Assembly: GCF_041154745.1 (NCBI RefSeq)
Contig: NZ_AP031573.1
Coordinates: forward strand, 3,844,001-3,908,000
Reading direction: 5' to 3'
Length of the DNA: 64,000 bases
From: Flavobacterium sp. CFS9
GTDB taxonomy: Bacteria > Bacteroidota > Bacteroidia > Flavobacteriales > Flavobacteriaceae
The notes beneath the pieces were generated by a model. That model made no database searches. It was not told the DNA's origin and worked only from the letters and a program-made list of their open reading frames with translations. Positions 52,196-61,066 of this stretch are shown piece by piece (positions within the stretch are counted from its first letter, which is position 1; each line of letters opens with the position of its first letter). The position numbers and the translations under genes are program-made.

Positions 52196-54067
52196 ATGAT
52201 AAATAAGAAATTTTTTGTTGCGGGACTTGCTGTGGTTCTGCTGTTTTCGGCCTGTAAAACCAAAGATCTAAAAATGAATACAAGTAAAGAAAAGAGTCCT
52301 AAAGACACTAAGATTGTGGTCTATCAGGTTTTTACGCGTTTGTTTGGAAATAAAAACACCACTAATAAGCCATGGGGGACGATCGAGGAAAATGGTATTG
52401 GAAAATTTAATGATTTTACAGACAAAGCGCTGCATGAAATTAAGGATTTAGGTGTTACCCATATTTGGTATACAGGTGTTCCGCATCATGCATTGGTGGG
52501 GGATTATAAGGCGTATGGAATTTCAGATGATGATCCGGAAGTGGTAAAAGGCCGTGCAGGATCTCCGTATGCTGTAAAAGATTATTACAATGTAAATCCT
52601 GATTTAGCAGTGAATCCGGCAAACAGATTACAGGAGTTTGAAGCGTTAATCGATCGTACGCACAAAGTGGGATTAAAGCTGATTATTGATATTGTACCCA
52701 ATCATATTGCAAGAAAATATGAAGGTAAAAGTAATCCGGCGGGAGTAAGAGATTTTGGAGCCGATGATGATGTGAGTATGGAGTATAAACGAGATAATAA
52801 TTTTTACTATATCCCAAACAATCATTTTGAAATACCAAGTGGAGATATTCCGTTAAATGGAGAAAAAAATGTACTTATTGACGGGGTATTTAATGAGAAT
52901 CCTGCTAAATGGACCGGTAATGGTTCGAGAAAAGCAAAGCCCGATCAAAACGACTGGTATGAAACCGTAAAAGTAAATTATGGAATTCGCCCTGATGGAA
53001 CAAAAGACTTTACTGAACTTCCTGAGGGTTTTGATCAAAAATCGTATCAGGAGCATTTTGCTTTTTGGCAGGACAAGGATGTTCCGGATTCCTGGAAGAA
53101 ATTCAGGTCTATTGCTTTGTATTGGATTGACAAAGGAGTAGATGGTTTTCGTTATGATATGGCTGAGATGGTGCCGTACGAATTTTGGAGTTATATGAAT
53201 TCGGCAATTAAAATGAAAAATCCGAATGCCTTTTTATTGGCAGAAGTTTACAATCCAAAAGAATATCGCAATTATATCCGTTTGGGAAAAATGGATTATC
53301 TGTATGATAAAGTCGAAACTTACGATAAGTTGAAAGATGTTATTCGTGGAAAATCACTACCTGATGGATTATCGGATATTCGGAAAGGAATGGAAGATAT
53401 TGAACACCATATGCTTCATTTTTTAGACAATCATGACGAACAGCGATTAGCGAGTCCTGAATTTGCAGGAACTCCCGAACGCGGAAAGCCGTTAATGGTG
53501 GTTTCTACAACAATTAGCAGCTCGCCAACCATGGTTTATTTTGGACAGGAAGTAGGTGAAGCAGCAAATGAAAATGCCGGTTTTGGTGCGCGTTCCAGAA
53601 CATCGATATTTGACTACATCGGAGTGCCAAATCATCAGCGTTGGATGAATGAAGGGAAGTTTGATGGAGGACAGCTTTCGGATTCGGAAAAGAAGCTGCG
53701 AGATTTTTATAAGAGATTGTTGAATTTCTCGCTTAAAAGTTCGGCTTTAATGGGAAGTTTTCAGGAAATTCAAACTGTAAATCGTCAAAATAATATAGAT
53801 TATGACGATTTAATCTATTCTTATGTACGTTGGTCAGAGCATCAAAAACTGATTATTGTGACTAATTTTTCTTCAGAAAAAACAAGTGAATTTGATTTGA
53901 AGATTCCTTCGGATATTATTGCAAAATGGAACCTGAGAGATGGAGTGTACGGTCTTAAAGATCAATTGTACGGGAAGAATACCGCGCAATTAAAAGTAAG
54001 TAATGCTGAAGGAGTGGTGAGGGTGAAAATAATGCCTTCGGAGTCGTTTATTTTTGAATTGAAGTAG
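52196..54067 (+). CDS. Alpha-amylase family (GH13) glycosidase, predicted lipoprotein
   Basis: 623 residues. The signal MINKKFFVAGLAVVLLFSAC has lipobox FSAC (Cys20), so the enzyme is anchored in a membrane. The GH13 (beta/alpha)8 barrel shows the four conserved regions: DIVPNHIARK, DGFRYDMAEM (nucleophile Asp), FLLAEVYNP (acid/base Glu) and FLDNHDEQRL (transition-state Asp). A C-terminal beta domain follows. It hydrolyses alpha-1,4-glucans; the exact product is not inferable. No SusC/SusD or other starch genes are adjacent. The intergenic stretch beyond the stop holds REP-like palindromes and no strong terminator. Confidence 0.93.
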   Translation: MINKKFFVAGLAVVLLFSACKTKDLKMNTSKEKSPKDTKIVVYQVFTRLFGNKNTTNKPWGTIEENGIGKFNDFTDKALHEIKDLGVTHIWYTGVPHHALVGDYKAYGISDDDPEVVKGRAGSPYAVKDYYNVNPDLAVNPANRLQEFEALIDRTHKVGLKLIIDIVPNHIARKYEGKSNPAGVRDFGADDDVSMEYKRDNNFYYIPNNHFEIPSGDIPLNGEKNVLIDGVFNENPAKWTGNGSRKAKPDQNDWYETVKVNYGIRPDGTKDFTELPEGFDQKSYQEHFAFWQDKDVPDSWKKFRSIALYWIDKGVDGFRYDMAEMVPYEFWSYMNSAIKMKNPNAFLLAEVYNPKEYRNYIRLGKMDYLYDKVETYDKLKDVIRGKSLPDGLSDIRKGMEDIEHHMLHFLDNHDEQRLASPEFAGTPERGKPLMVVSTTISSSPTMVYFGQEVGEAANENAGFGARSRTSIFDYIGVPNHQRWMNEGKFDGGQLSDSEKKLRDFYKRLLNFSLKSSALMGSFQEIQTVNRQNNIDYDDLIYSYVRWSEHQKLIIVTNFSSEKTSEFDLKIPSDIIAKWNLRDGVYGLKDQLYGKNTAQLKVSNAEGVVRVKIMPSESFIFELK

Positions 54068-54092
54068 TTGTGAGATATCTCTAAAAAAAAAC

Positions 54093-54336
54093 GCTGAAAG
54101 CCTTTAAAGCATCAGCATGGTGCAACGCACTATGGGGGAAATTAAAATTGATTGTTACCCTGAAAGGGTAAAAGCAAACACACACAAAGTTTGTTTTTTT
54201 TCTGCAAAGAGACAGATTGTATATTTTTAATGAATTGTTGTAGAGTAAACTTGTTAAGAACGGTTTACTGAAGATTAATCTTTGCTCTTACAGGGCTAGA
54301 TAGTTTGTTTTTCTTATCATAGTGCTTTGCACTATG
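54093..54336. repeat. Cluster of REP-like palindromes
   Basis: Palindromes: GCTGA...TCAGC (54093-54116), CATGGTGCAACGCACTATG (54116-54134), TACCC-TGAAA-GGGTA (54156-54170), and CATAGTGCTTTGCACTATG (54318-54336). The two GTGC...GCAC elements are related copies 202 bp apart. No coding sequence. Form and content suggest remnants of REP elements; there is no transposase nearby. Confidence 0.7.
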
Positions 54337-54416
54337 TTCTTGCTTAAGCTCTTTCAGAACATATTTTAAACAAGAATATCTTCTATTCTATGTAATTTTA
54401 TCTGGTTATTAGACAT

Positions 54417-54452
54417 AAAAAAAGCTGAGACTTAAAATGGTATCAGCTTTTT
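54417..54452 (-). terminator. Terminator of the LUD-cdsA-psd-acbp-sod operon
   Basis: AAAAAGCTGA (54419-54428) pairs with TCAGCTTTTT (54443-54452); T7 follows on the minus strand. It starts 7 bp past the sod stop. Confidence 0.8.
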
Positions 54453-54458
54453 TATGAT

Positions 54459-55238
54459 TTATACTTTTTTGACTTTCTTCAAAGCCTCGATGTAATTTTC
54501 GTTTACCTTCTCCCAGTTAATATGCTGATAAAAAGCATCAATATAACTTCCTTTTCTGTTTTGGTAATCCAGATAATAAGCATGTTCCCAAAGATCGATT
54601 CCTAAAATTGGGGTTCCGGGAATCAGAGCGTTTTTCATTAAAGGATTGTCCTGATTTTCAGTAGTTGTTATCTGAAGTTTTCCGGCTTTGTCAACAATCA
54701 GCCAAACCCATCCGGATCCGAATTGTTTGGTTGCCTGACCTTTGAACTGGCTGGTTAGATTACTGAGAGAACCAAATTCTTTATTGATAGAACCTGCCAA
54801 AGTATCTTTTGGGGTTTGTTCTTTTGGTGTCAGGATATTAAAATAAAGCGTATGATTGTAGTATCCTCCCGCATTTTGACGAAGCTTGGCATTGCTAAGA
54901 TCCATTTTTTTAAGAATATCTTCAATAGGCAGATTTTCAAACTCAGTATTTACAATTTCTTTGTTGAAATTGTTGGTGTAGGTTAAATAATGTTTTGAAT
55001 AATGTGTTTCCAGAGTAAGAGTTCTTATTGCAGGGGCCAGGGCATCATAAGAAAATGGCAGTTTTGTCAATTCAAAAGAACCCGGGTCTGCTTTTACATC
55101 ATTTGGGGATCCAATGGTGATTTTTTCTTCTTTTGTTGGCAAAGGAACTTCAACTACTTCAGTTAGCTTATTGTCATTACATGAAAATAATAGAAAGAAT
55201 GAAGCCAAAATGCTAAAACGAACAATGTTTTTCTTCAT
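54459..55238 (-). CDS. sodA: Superoxide dismutase (Mn/Fe), predicted lipoprotein
   Basis: 259 residues, about 55 more than the usual 200, owing to an N-terminal lipoprotein signal (MKKNIVRFSILASFFLLFSC, Cys20) and a linker. The four metal ligands are His79 (THYSKHY), His129 (YYNHTLYF), Asp215 and His219 (DLWEHAYY). The Gln of the Mn-type active site appears as Gln196 (ENQD), and GG precedes the second His, both Mn-type features; Fe use cannot be excluded. It converts superoxide to hydrogen peroxide and oxygen, here probably in the periplasm rather than the cytoplasm. It is last in an envelope-lipid operon, 8 bp after acbp. Confidence 0.92.
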   Translation of the reverse strand: MKKNIVRFSILASFFLLFSCNDNKLTEVVEVPLPTKEEKITIGSPNDVKADPGSFELTKLPFSYDALAPAIRTLTLETHYSKHYLTYTNNFNKEIVNTEFENLPIEDILKKMDLSNAKLRQNAGGYYNHTLYFNILTPKEQTPKDTLAGSINKEFGSLSNLTSQFKGQATKQFGSGWVWLIVDKAGKLQITTTENQDNPLMKNALIPGTPILGIDLWEHAYYLDYQNRKGSYIDAFYQHINWEKVNENYIEALKKVKKV

Positions 55239-55246
55239 AATGTTAG

Positions 55247-55516
55247 TTATTTTGATGTTAGTGAATTAATGATTGCGATATAGTTTTCTTTGGCCTCCTC
55301 AGCAGTAAGATGACTTATTTGCATCCAGGCATTTGTTTTGAAAGCATTTCGTAAATCAAAATTATCAGATTGATTGTACACGGCTGTCCCAAAAGTAGCT
55401 TGTTTGTAATAGGCATAAAGTCTTAACTGCACGTCTTGCGGCAGCGTAGCCTGAGTCATTTTTAAAGCGGTCTCAACGGCCTCTGAAAAACGAGTATCTA
55501 AATCTTTTTCAGTCAT
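55247..55516 (-). CDS. Acyl-CoA-binding protein
   Basis: 89 residues, a four-helix ACBP: DTRFSEAVETALKMTQ, LRLYAYYKQATFGTAV (the conserved YxxYKQAT), and NAWMQISHLTAEEAKENYI. It binds long-chain acyl-CoA esters in the cytoplasm and could supply or protect the acyl chains used for phospholipid synthesis. Its start codon overlaps the psd stop by one base, so it is translationally coupled to the phospholipid genes. Bacterial ACBPs are limited in distribution but common in Bacteroidota. Confidence 0.92.
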   Translation of the reverse strand: MTEKDLDTRFSEAVETALKMTQATLPQDVQLRLYAYYKQATFGTAVYNQSDNFDLRNAFKTNAWMQISHLTAEEAKENYIAIINSLTSK

Positions 55517-56169
55517 TAAGCTTTTGTAGCGATGATGGTTTTTCCACCAATTGCTTTTTGGTTTAATACTACATTGATTGGAGTACCTAAAGGTAAAAAT
55601 AAATCTACTCTTGAACCAAATTTTATAAATCCGGCATCTGTACCCTGAACAACCTGCATACCTTCTTTAGCGTAATTTACAATTCTACGTGCCAAAGCTC
55701 CTGCAATTTGTCTGTACAATACCTGTCCGAAAGTTTCATTTTCGATTACAACCGTTGTTCTTTCGTTTTCTTCGCTTGCTTTTGGATGCCAGGCAACTAA
55801 AAACTTACCAGGGTGGTATTTGCTAAATTTGATAATACCGTCCATCGCGTAACGCGTAACGTGTACATTAATCGGTGACATGAAGATAGATACCTGAAGA
55901 CGTTTGTCTTTAAAGAATTCTCCTTCATAAACTTCTTCGATAACCACAACTTTTCCGTCTACCGGAGCAAGAATGTGATCGCTGTTTCTGATTGCGATTC
56001 TTTTTGGATTTCTAAAAAATTGCAGAATGATAATTAATACTAATAAACCAGCTATCTGAACCAATATTCTTAGCCAATTGATATCAATGAATTTTTCAGC
56101 AATTAAAAGTACAGCTACTGCGAAAACAGTACCTAACAAAATGGATGGGCCTCCTTCTTTATGAAACAT
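55516..56169 (-). CDS. psd: Phosphatidylserine decarboxylase (proenzyme)
   Basis: 217 residues, the short archaetidylserine/Psd type. N-terminal membrane segment(s) (about 8-46, TVFAVAVLLIAEKFIDINWLRILVQIAGLLVLIIIL) precede the decarboxylase. The self-cleavage site that makes the pyruvoyl group is the Gly-Ser in KFGSRVDLFLP; VDGKVVVIEEVYEGEF and SIFMSPINVHVTRYA are typical upstream motifs. It makes phosphatidylethanolamine. It overlaps cdsA by 11 bp and the acbp start by one base, so it is central to the operon. Confidence 0.95.
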   Translation of the reverse strand: MFHKEGGPSILLGTVFAVAVLLIAEKFIDINWLRILVQIAGLLVLIIILQFFRNPKRIAIRNSDHILAPVDGKVVVIEEVYEGEFFKDKRLQVSIFMSPINVHVTRYAMDGIIKFSKYHPGKFLVAWHPKASEENERTTVVIENETFGQVLYRQIAGALARRIVNYAKEGMQVVQGTDAGFIKFGSRVDLFLPLGTPINVVLNQKAIGGKTIIATKA

Positions 56170-57046
56170 AATATAAAATTTGATAAAATAAAAATATAAT
56201 TGGTGCTACAAATATAACACTATCTAGTCGATCTAATACGCCTCCGTGACCCGGCATGATGGAACCGCTGTCTTTTACTCCGGCAACTCTTTTGAATTTG
56301 GATTCAATCAAATCCCCAATAGTTCCAAAGATACTTACGATTAAAGCAATAATCATCCAGATAAGAATAGATTTAGAGCTAAAATCTGCTTTTGGCTGTA
56401 TGTATAATTTTGAGATTAAAAATCCGGCAAAGGCAGCGAAAACTACTCCGCCAAGGAAACCTTCAATTGTTTTTTTAGGTGAAATACGTTCAAACAATTT
56501 ATGTTTTCCCATTGATTTTCCAACTAAATAGGCAAAGGTGTCATTGGTCCAGATTAAAACGAATAATCCGATGATGATTTTTGGATTGTAATCTTTGATA
56601 CCAAATGAAATTTTAGTGATAAAAAGAAAAGGGAGTGTTACATATCCAAGTAGATAAACATATTTGGATGCTTTACTGATGATTTGTGTGTCATCAAATA
56701 AAAATACGATGCATTTTACAGATACGATCAGAGTAATGAGGAGCAGTGCTGAAAAAAGCTTTTCAGTATCGACCGTAATTATAATATTTTCTTTAATTGT
56801 TTTGCTAATGTAGTTTTCAGTTTCGGTTTTGTAAAAACTGATTAAGGCTACGGTACTATAGAAAAGTGAAACAAATAAAATCGAAAATATTTTATTGATT
56901 CCAACTAAATTACAAAATTCATAAGTGGCAATAATCAGAAAGATGCCAAAGAGAATAATAAAGCTTTCGGTAGAAAACAGAATAGAAGTTAGTAATAAAG
57001 CGATATAAACAGCACCAGAAATGGTTCTCTTGAGTGTTTCGTTCAT
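56159..57046 (-). CDS. cdsA: Phosphatidate cytidylyltransferase
   Basis: 295 residues with about eight membrane segments. The CdsA signature is near the C-terminus: GTIGDLIESKFKRVAGVKDSGSIMPGHGGVLDRLDSVIF, preceded by TNDTFAYLVGKSMGKHKL and SPKKTIEGFLGG. It makes CDP-diacylglycerol from phosphatidate and CTP, the precursor of all phospholipids. The LUD gene stop lies one base upstream; psd overlaps its 3' end by 11 bp. The operon order LUD-cdsA-psd-acbp-sod ties lipid synthesis together. Confidence 0.96.
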   Translation of the reverse strand: MNETLKRTISGAVYIALLLTSILFSTESFIILFGIFLIIATYEFCNLVGINKIFSILFVSLFYSTVALISFYKTETENYISKTIKENIIITVDTEKLFSALLLITLIVSVKCIVFLFDDTQIISKASKYVYLLGYVTLPFLFITKISFGIKDYNPKIIIGLFVLIWTNDTFAYLVGKSMGKHKLFERISPKKTIEGFLGGVVFAAFAGFLISKLYIQPKADFSSKSILIWMIIALIVSIFGTIGDLIESKFKRVAGVKDSGSIMPGHGGVLDRLDSVIFVAPIIFLFYQILYYVS

Positions 57047-57047
57047 C

Positions 57048-57653
57048 TTAAAGGTCTTCTAAGAGCAATAAATACAAGTTTTTGGCAACACTTCCGTATT
57101 GCGTAAAGTCTTCTTCTTTTGCTTTTTCGAAATATTTTATTGTGGTAATATTAGTAGGGTAGTCTCTTTCGTACTTGCGTTTGATGGCGCTTAATCCATC
57201 ACTTTTGATGGAAAGTATCTGACTTGTTGTAGCAATAATAACAATGTTTGCAGGTAATTCGTTTGGTTTGTCCTGTCTGATTTGTTTAGATGAAAATAAA
57301 ATAGAACCTTCGTCGGCAATCAGATTCTCACAAGTGGCAAGTAAAAATTTTGGGTTTCTTGGCGAAAGATAAAGTAATTTATTTTCTTCCAGTAAACTAA
57401 AAAGTGCCGGTTCATAGCACAGTACTTCGTTTTCGAACCAGTCGTTTTCTTCTAAAATGTTCTCAAATTGTTCCGCAACCTCTTGTTTGTTTTCACAATA
57501 TAAGAACTTACCTCCATTTTTCTTGAAATTAAAAATGAATCTTTCATCTATAGATAAATGACTGTCAGGAGCTTGGTTTGCCCCGTATTCACTTTCATGT
57601 TCTTCATCAGAAGCAGGCTCGCTGGAACCAAATATTTTTTTGAAAAAATTCAT
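57048..57653 (-). CDS. LUD domain-containing protein
   Basis: 201 residues matching the LUD domain (LutC/LutB-like fold) with an N-terminal extension: LFSLLEENKLLYLSPRNPKFLLATCENLIADEGSILFSSKQIRQ and IVIIATTSQILS. No [4Fe-4S] cysteine motif of LutB is present. Although the family is linked to lactate utilisation, this form sits in Bacteroidota next to ftsH and cdsA, and its role is not known. It is the first gene of the envelope-lipid operon; the ftsH terminator separates it from upstream transcription. Confidence 0.85.
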   Translation of the reverse strand: MNFFKKIFGSSEPASDEEHESEYGANQAPDSHLSIDERFIFNFKKNGGKFLYCENKQEVAEQFENILEENDWFENEVLCYEPALFSLLEENKLLYLSPRNPKFLLATCENLIADEGSILFSSKQIRQDKPNELPANIVIIATTSQILSIKSDGLSAIKRKYERDYPTNITTIKYFEKAKEEDFTQYGSVAKNLYLLLLEDL

Positions 57654-57700
57654 TTTATATGAAATACTTTACATGTTAATTGAAAACGTTCAAAGATAAA

Positions 57701-57740
57701 AAAATCTTAATTCAAAAGGGTGTTTTGAATTAAGATTTTA
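57701..57740 (-). terminator. Terminator after ftsH
   Basis: AAAATCTTAATTCAAAA (57701-57717) is the exact complement of 57723-57739, a perfect 17-bp stem with a 5-nt loop, and the minus-strand product ends in a T-run. It separates rsfS-ftsH from the LUD-cdsA operon. Confidence 0.85.
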
Positions 57741-57767
57741 AAAAATATTACATATTTACTGAATTAT

Positions 57768-59693
57768 CTATGAAACCACTTCTTCTAAATTTTTATCAAA
57801 AGTGCGTTTTCCGAAGATAGCTTCTAAGTCATCTTTAAAAATAACTTCTTTTTCAATTAATATGTCAGCTAGCTGATTTAGCTTGTCTTTGTTTTCTTCA
57901 AGAATTTCAATAGCTCGTTGGTACTGACCTTCAATTAATTCTGAGATTTCTTTGTCAATGATTTTTGCAGTTTCGTCAGAATATGGTTTTGAAAAATTGT
58001 ATTCGCTTTGACCACTTGAATCGTAGTAAGTAACATTTCCAATTTTATCATTCAAACCATAGATTGTTACCATAGCACGGGCCTGACGAGTAACTTTTTC
58101 TAAATCGCTCAATGCTCCGGTCGAAATTCGGTCAAAAGTAACTTTTTCAGCAGCTCTTCCGCCCATAGTAGCACACATTTCGTCCAGCATTTGATCGGTT
58201 CTGACGATTTGTCTTTCTTCCGGTAGGTACCAGGCTGCTCCTAAACTTTGTCCACGAGGAACAATAGTTACTTTGATTAGTGGTGCGGCATGCTCTAACA
58301 TCCAGCTTACAGTCGCGTGACCAGCTTCGTGAATAGCAATAGCTCTTTTTTCTTCCGGTGTAATGATTTTGTTTTTCTTTTCAAGTCCGCCAATGATCCT
58401 GTCCACAGCATCAAGGAAATCTTGTCTGTCTACAGCTGTTTTGTTATTACGTGCAGCAATTAATGCAGCTTCGTTACACACATTAGCAATATCAGCACCA
58501 GAGAAACCAGGAGTTTGTTTGGCTAAGAAATCAAGGTCAAGACCTTCTACTTTTTTGATAGGAGCTAAGTGAACTGCGAAAATTTCAGCTCTTTCACGAA
58601 TGTCCGGTAAGTCGACAAAAATTTGTCTGTCGAAACGTCCGGCACGCATTAAAGCTTTGTCTAGTACATCAGCTCTGTTGGTTGCGGCCAGTACAATTAC
58701 GTTAGAGTTTGTACCAAAACCGTCCATTTCTGTTAGTAATTGGTTCAATGTGTTTTCTCTTTCGTCATTTCCGCCTGACATATTGCTTTTTCCTCTTGCT
58801 CTACCAACGGCATCAATTTCGTCAATAAAGATGATAGCAGGAGATTTTTCTTTGGCTTGTTTGAATAAATCACGCACACGTGATGCACCGACACCTACAA
58901 ACATTTCAACGAAATCTGAACCTGATAGCGAGAAGAATGGAACCTGAGCTTCGCCTGCAACTGCTTTTGCTAATAATGTTTTACCGGTTCCCGGAGGTCC
59001 TACTAATAAAGCTCCTTTTGGGATTTTTCCTCCAAGATTAGTGTATTTCTCAGGGTTTTTTAAGAATTCTACAATTTCTTGTATTTCTTCTTTTGCACCT
59101 TCTAAACCTGCAACATCTTTGAAAGTAGTTTTAATGTCTGTTTTTTCATCAAACAATTTAGCTTTCGATTTTCCAATGTTGAAAATTTGTCCGCCACCGC
59201 CACCGGCACCTCCCGACATTTTACGCATAATGAAGATCCATACACCAATAATGATGATGATTGGTAGCAGACTAATTAAAATGTCGCTCCAGTTGTTTTT
59301 CTGTAAGAAATTAAAGTCTTTCAGTTTTCCTTCACCAACTGCTTTTTCAAGTTTTGTTTGAAAGATTTGATCGTTACCAATTTCTAAAGTATAATGTGGA
59401 CCTTTATTTGGTCTTTCAAAAATATCTTTAGCCACTTTTTTATTAGCCGCGTCTTTAAGAGCCGCAGCGTTTAAATATACTTCAGCTTCAGCTTTGTTAT
59501 AAACGATTACTTTTTCAATTTGTCCTTTTTCTAATAGAGTATTGAATTTAGAAGAAGTTAATTGAGCAGGTTCGCTTAAGTTAGATCCACCGGTTGCAAA
59601 ACTTATAAATAAAAAAACCAGAAGTATTGCAGTATATATTAACCAGGGACTTATTTTAAATTTACTCGGATTTGGATTATTATCTTTAGCCAT
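57768..59693 (-). CDS. ftsH: ATP-dependent zinc metalloprotease FtsH
   Basis: 641 residues. Two membrane segments, about 15-35 (WLIYTAILLVFLFISFA) and 134-155 (ISLLPIIIIIGVWIFIM), flank a periplasmic domain. The AAA module has Walker A GPPGTGKT, Walker B IIFIDEIDAVGR and the second region RPGRFDRQI-like RAGRFDRQI. The zinc motif is HEAGH, with the third ligand downstream. It degrades membrane and soluble proteins from the cytoplasmic membrane as a hexamer. It follows rsfS by 15 bp in one transcription unit, and a strong terminator follows. Confidence 0.97.
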   Translation of the reverse strand: MAKDNNPNPSKFKISPWLIYTAILLVFLFISFATGGSNLSEPAQLTSSKFNTLLEKGQIEKVIVYNKAEAEVYLNAAALKDAANKKVAKDIFERPNKGPHYTLEIGNDQIFQTKLEKAVGEGKLKDFNFLQKNNWSDILISLLPIIIIIGVWIFIMRKMSGGAGGGGGQIFNIGKSKAKLFDEKTDIKTTFKDVAGLEGAKEEIQEIVEFLKNPEKYTNLGGKIPKGALLVGPPGTGKTLLAKAVAGEAQVPFFSLSGSDFVEMFVGVGASRVRDLFKQAKEKSPAIIFIDEIDAVGRARGKSNMSGGNDERENTLNQLLTEMDGFGTNSNVIVLAATNRADVLDKALMRAGRFDRQIFVDLPDIRERAEIFAVHLAPIKKVEGLDLDFLAKQTPGFSGADIANVCNEAALIAARNNKTAVDRQDFLDAVDRIIGGLEKKNKIITPEEKRAIAIHEAGHATVSWMLEHAAPLIKVTIVPRGQSLGAAWYLPEERQIVRTDQMLDEMCATMGGRAAEKVTFDRISTGALSDLEKVTRQARAMVTIYGLNDKIGNVTYYDSSGQSEYNFSKPYSDETAKIIDKEISELIEGQYQRAIEILEENKDKLNQLADILIEKEVIFKDDLEAIFGKRTFDKNLEEVVS

Positions 59694-59708
59694 TAGAAGA
59701 AATTTTCT

Positions 59709-60080
59709 TTAGTATTTGTTTTCGATTGTAGTTATTTTGGCATCACCCCAAAGGCTTTCGATGTTGTAGTATTCTCGAATGTGTTTTTGGAAAACATGCA
59801 CAACAATGTGTACATAGTCCATAAGAACCCATTCCGCATTATCGGTTCCTTCTACATGCCAGGGTTTGTCCTTTAAATCTTTTGATACAGTTTTTTGAAT
59901 TGAATTTACAATGGCATTAACTTGGGTATTTGAACTTCCGTTGCAAATGACAAAATAGTCACAAACTGCAGTGTCTATTTCTCTTAAGTCAAGAATATCG
60001 ATATCATTTCCTTTTACTTCTTCAATCCCTTTGATTATGTTCGCCAATAGAACATCATTATTAACAGTCTTTTTCGCCAT
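59709..60080 (-). CDS. rsfS: Ribosome silencing factor RsfS
   Basis: 123 residues, the usual length. RsfS (RsfA/DUF143) binds ribosomal protein uL14 and blocks subunit joining in poor conditions. The core pattern is present: DILDLREIDTAVCDYFVICNGSSNTQVNAI and KDKPWHVEGTDNAEWVLMDYVHIVVHVFQKHIREYYNIESLWGDA, with the conserved YxxxD/E-L-W-x-D ending. A possible box TAACTTTA lies at 60102-60109 on the minus strand. It shares a transcript with ftsH, an arrangement common in Bacteroidota. Confidence 0.96.
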   Translation of the reverse strand: MAKKTVNNDVLLANIIKGIEEVKGNDIDILDLREIDTAVCDYFVICNGSSNTQVNAIVNSIQKTVSKDLKDKPWHVEGTDNAEWVLMDYVHIVVHVFQKHIREYYNIESLWGDAKITTIENKY

Positions 60081-60173
60081 GAATTATTTTATATGAATTT
60101 GTAAAGTTACCAAATTTTGTGATTATTTTTGAACCTTAACAAAATATTAAATTAAGTTATTTAAATTACTTAA

Positions 60174-60902
60174 ATGAAACTAATCAAACTCGATGCCATA
60201 GATTCTACAAACGATTTCCTTAAATCTTTGTCAAGTCAGGATGAACTGGAAAATTTTACGGTAGTAACGGCTGAAAATCAGACAAAAGGCAAGGGGCAGA
60301 TGGGAGCTAAGTGGCAATCTGAGGTGGGTAAAAACTTAATTATGAGTGTTTTGGTGAGAGATTTTGTCTTTCATAATGAGCATGTTTTTAATCTTAGTGT
60401 TATAGTGTCTTTAAGTGTAATCGAAGTGCTAAAATCTCTAAATATTCCTGATTTAAGTATAAAATGGCCAAACGACATTATGTCATACAATAAGAAAATT
60501 GGTGGCATACTTATTGAAAATACCCTTAAAAGTGATGGCAGGATTGTGTCAGTCGTTGGTTTGGGTTTAAATGTTAATCAGACTAATTTTGAGGAATTGC
60601 CAAATGCTTCTTCGTTAGCAGTGATTTCGGGTAGTCGTTTTGAGAAAGAACTTTTACCGCATTTGATTGTAGCGAAAATGAAGGAAAAAATAAGGATATG
60701 GGAGGCTGATGCTAAATACTTATGGTCTGTTTATTTTAATTCATTGTTCCGAAAAGGTGTTCCAATGCCGTTTAGGAACCTCGAGAATCAGAACTTCATG
60801 GGAATTATTCAAGGGGTGTCCCCTGTGGGTAAGATTCAAATTCTGTTAGAAGACGATTCCGTTTCTGAGTTTGATATTAAGGAGATTCAGATGCTTTATT
60901 AG
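60174..60902 (+). CDS. birA: Biotin--[acetyl-CoA-carboxylase] ligase
   Basis: 242 residues, catalytic domain only: no N-terminal DNA-binding domain, so it is a pure ligase and not a repressor. The DAIDSTNDFL and TKGKGQMGAKWQSEVGKNLIMSVLV (the biotin-adenylate loop, GRGRxGRxW in other species), SIKWPNDIM, and GGILIENTL motifs are present, with a small C-terminal SH3-like domain. It attaches biotin to acetyl-CoA carboxylase carrier protein. It is divergent from rsfS, and a bidirectional terminator lies downstream. Confidence 0.95.
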   Translation: MKLIKLDAIDSTNDFLKSLSSQDELENFTVVTAENQTKGKGQMGAKWQSEVGKNLIMSVLVRDFVFHNEHVFNLSVIVSLSVIEVLKSLNIPDLSIKWPNDIMSYNKKIGGILIENTLKSDGRIVSVVGLGLNVNQTNFEELPNASSLAVISGSRFEKELLPHLIVAKMKEKIRIWEADAKYLWSVYFNSLFRKGVPMPFRNLENQNFMGIIQGVSPVGKIQILLEDDSVSEFDIKEIQMLY

Positions 60903-60985
60903 AAGGTTCTGAGTTGCTAAGGTTCTAAGGTTTTTCTAGAGGTTTAAAAGGGGGTAAAATTACAAGGGGTCGAAGGTTTGGAGAT
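60903..60985. repeat. Dispersed GGTTCTGAG-type repeat
   Basis: GGTTCTGAGTTGCTAAGG followed by degraded GGTTTAAAAGGGG and GGTTTGGAG units directly after the birA stop; the same family as at 13113 and 22328. Confidence 0.65.
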
Positions 60986-61003
60986 TTTCTTACATATAAA
61001 AAT

Positions 61004-61035
61004 GAAAAAAGCCTGATCGTTAAATCAGGCTTTCA
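61004..61035. terminator. Bidirectional terminator between birA and the SRPBCC gene
   Basis: GCCTGAT (61011-61017) pairs with ATCAGGC (61024-61030) with A-rich and T-rich flanks on the two sides, so it can end transcription both ways. Confidence 0.8.
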
Positions 61036-61066
61036 TTTATAATTCACAATTAACAATTCATCATTA

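Noticed and set aside
58600..58947. 115-codon plus-strand frame inside ftsH
   Set aside because: Antisense shadow of the conserved AAA domain of ftsH; no promoter or independent features.
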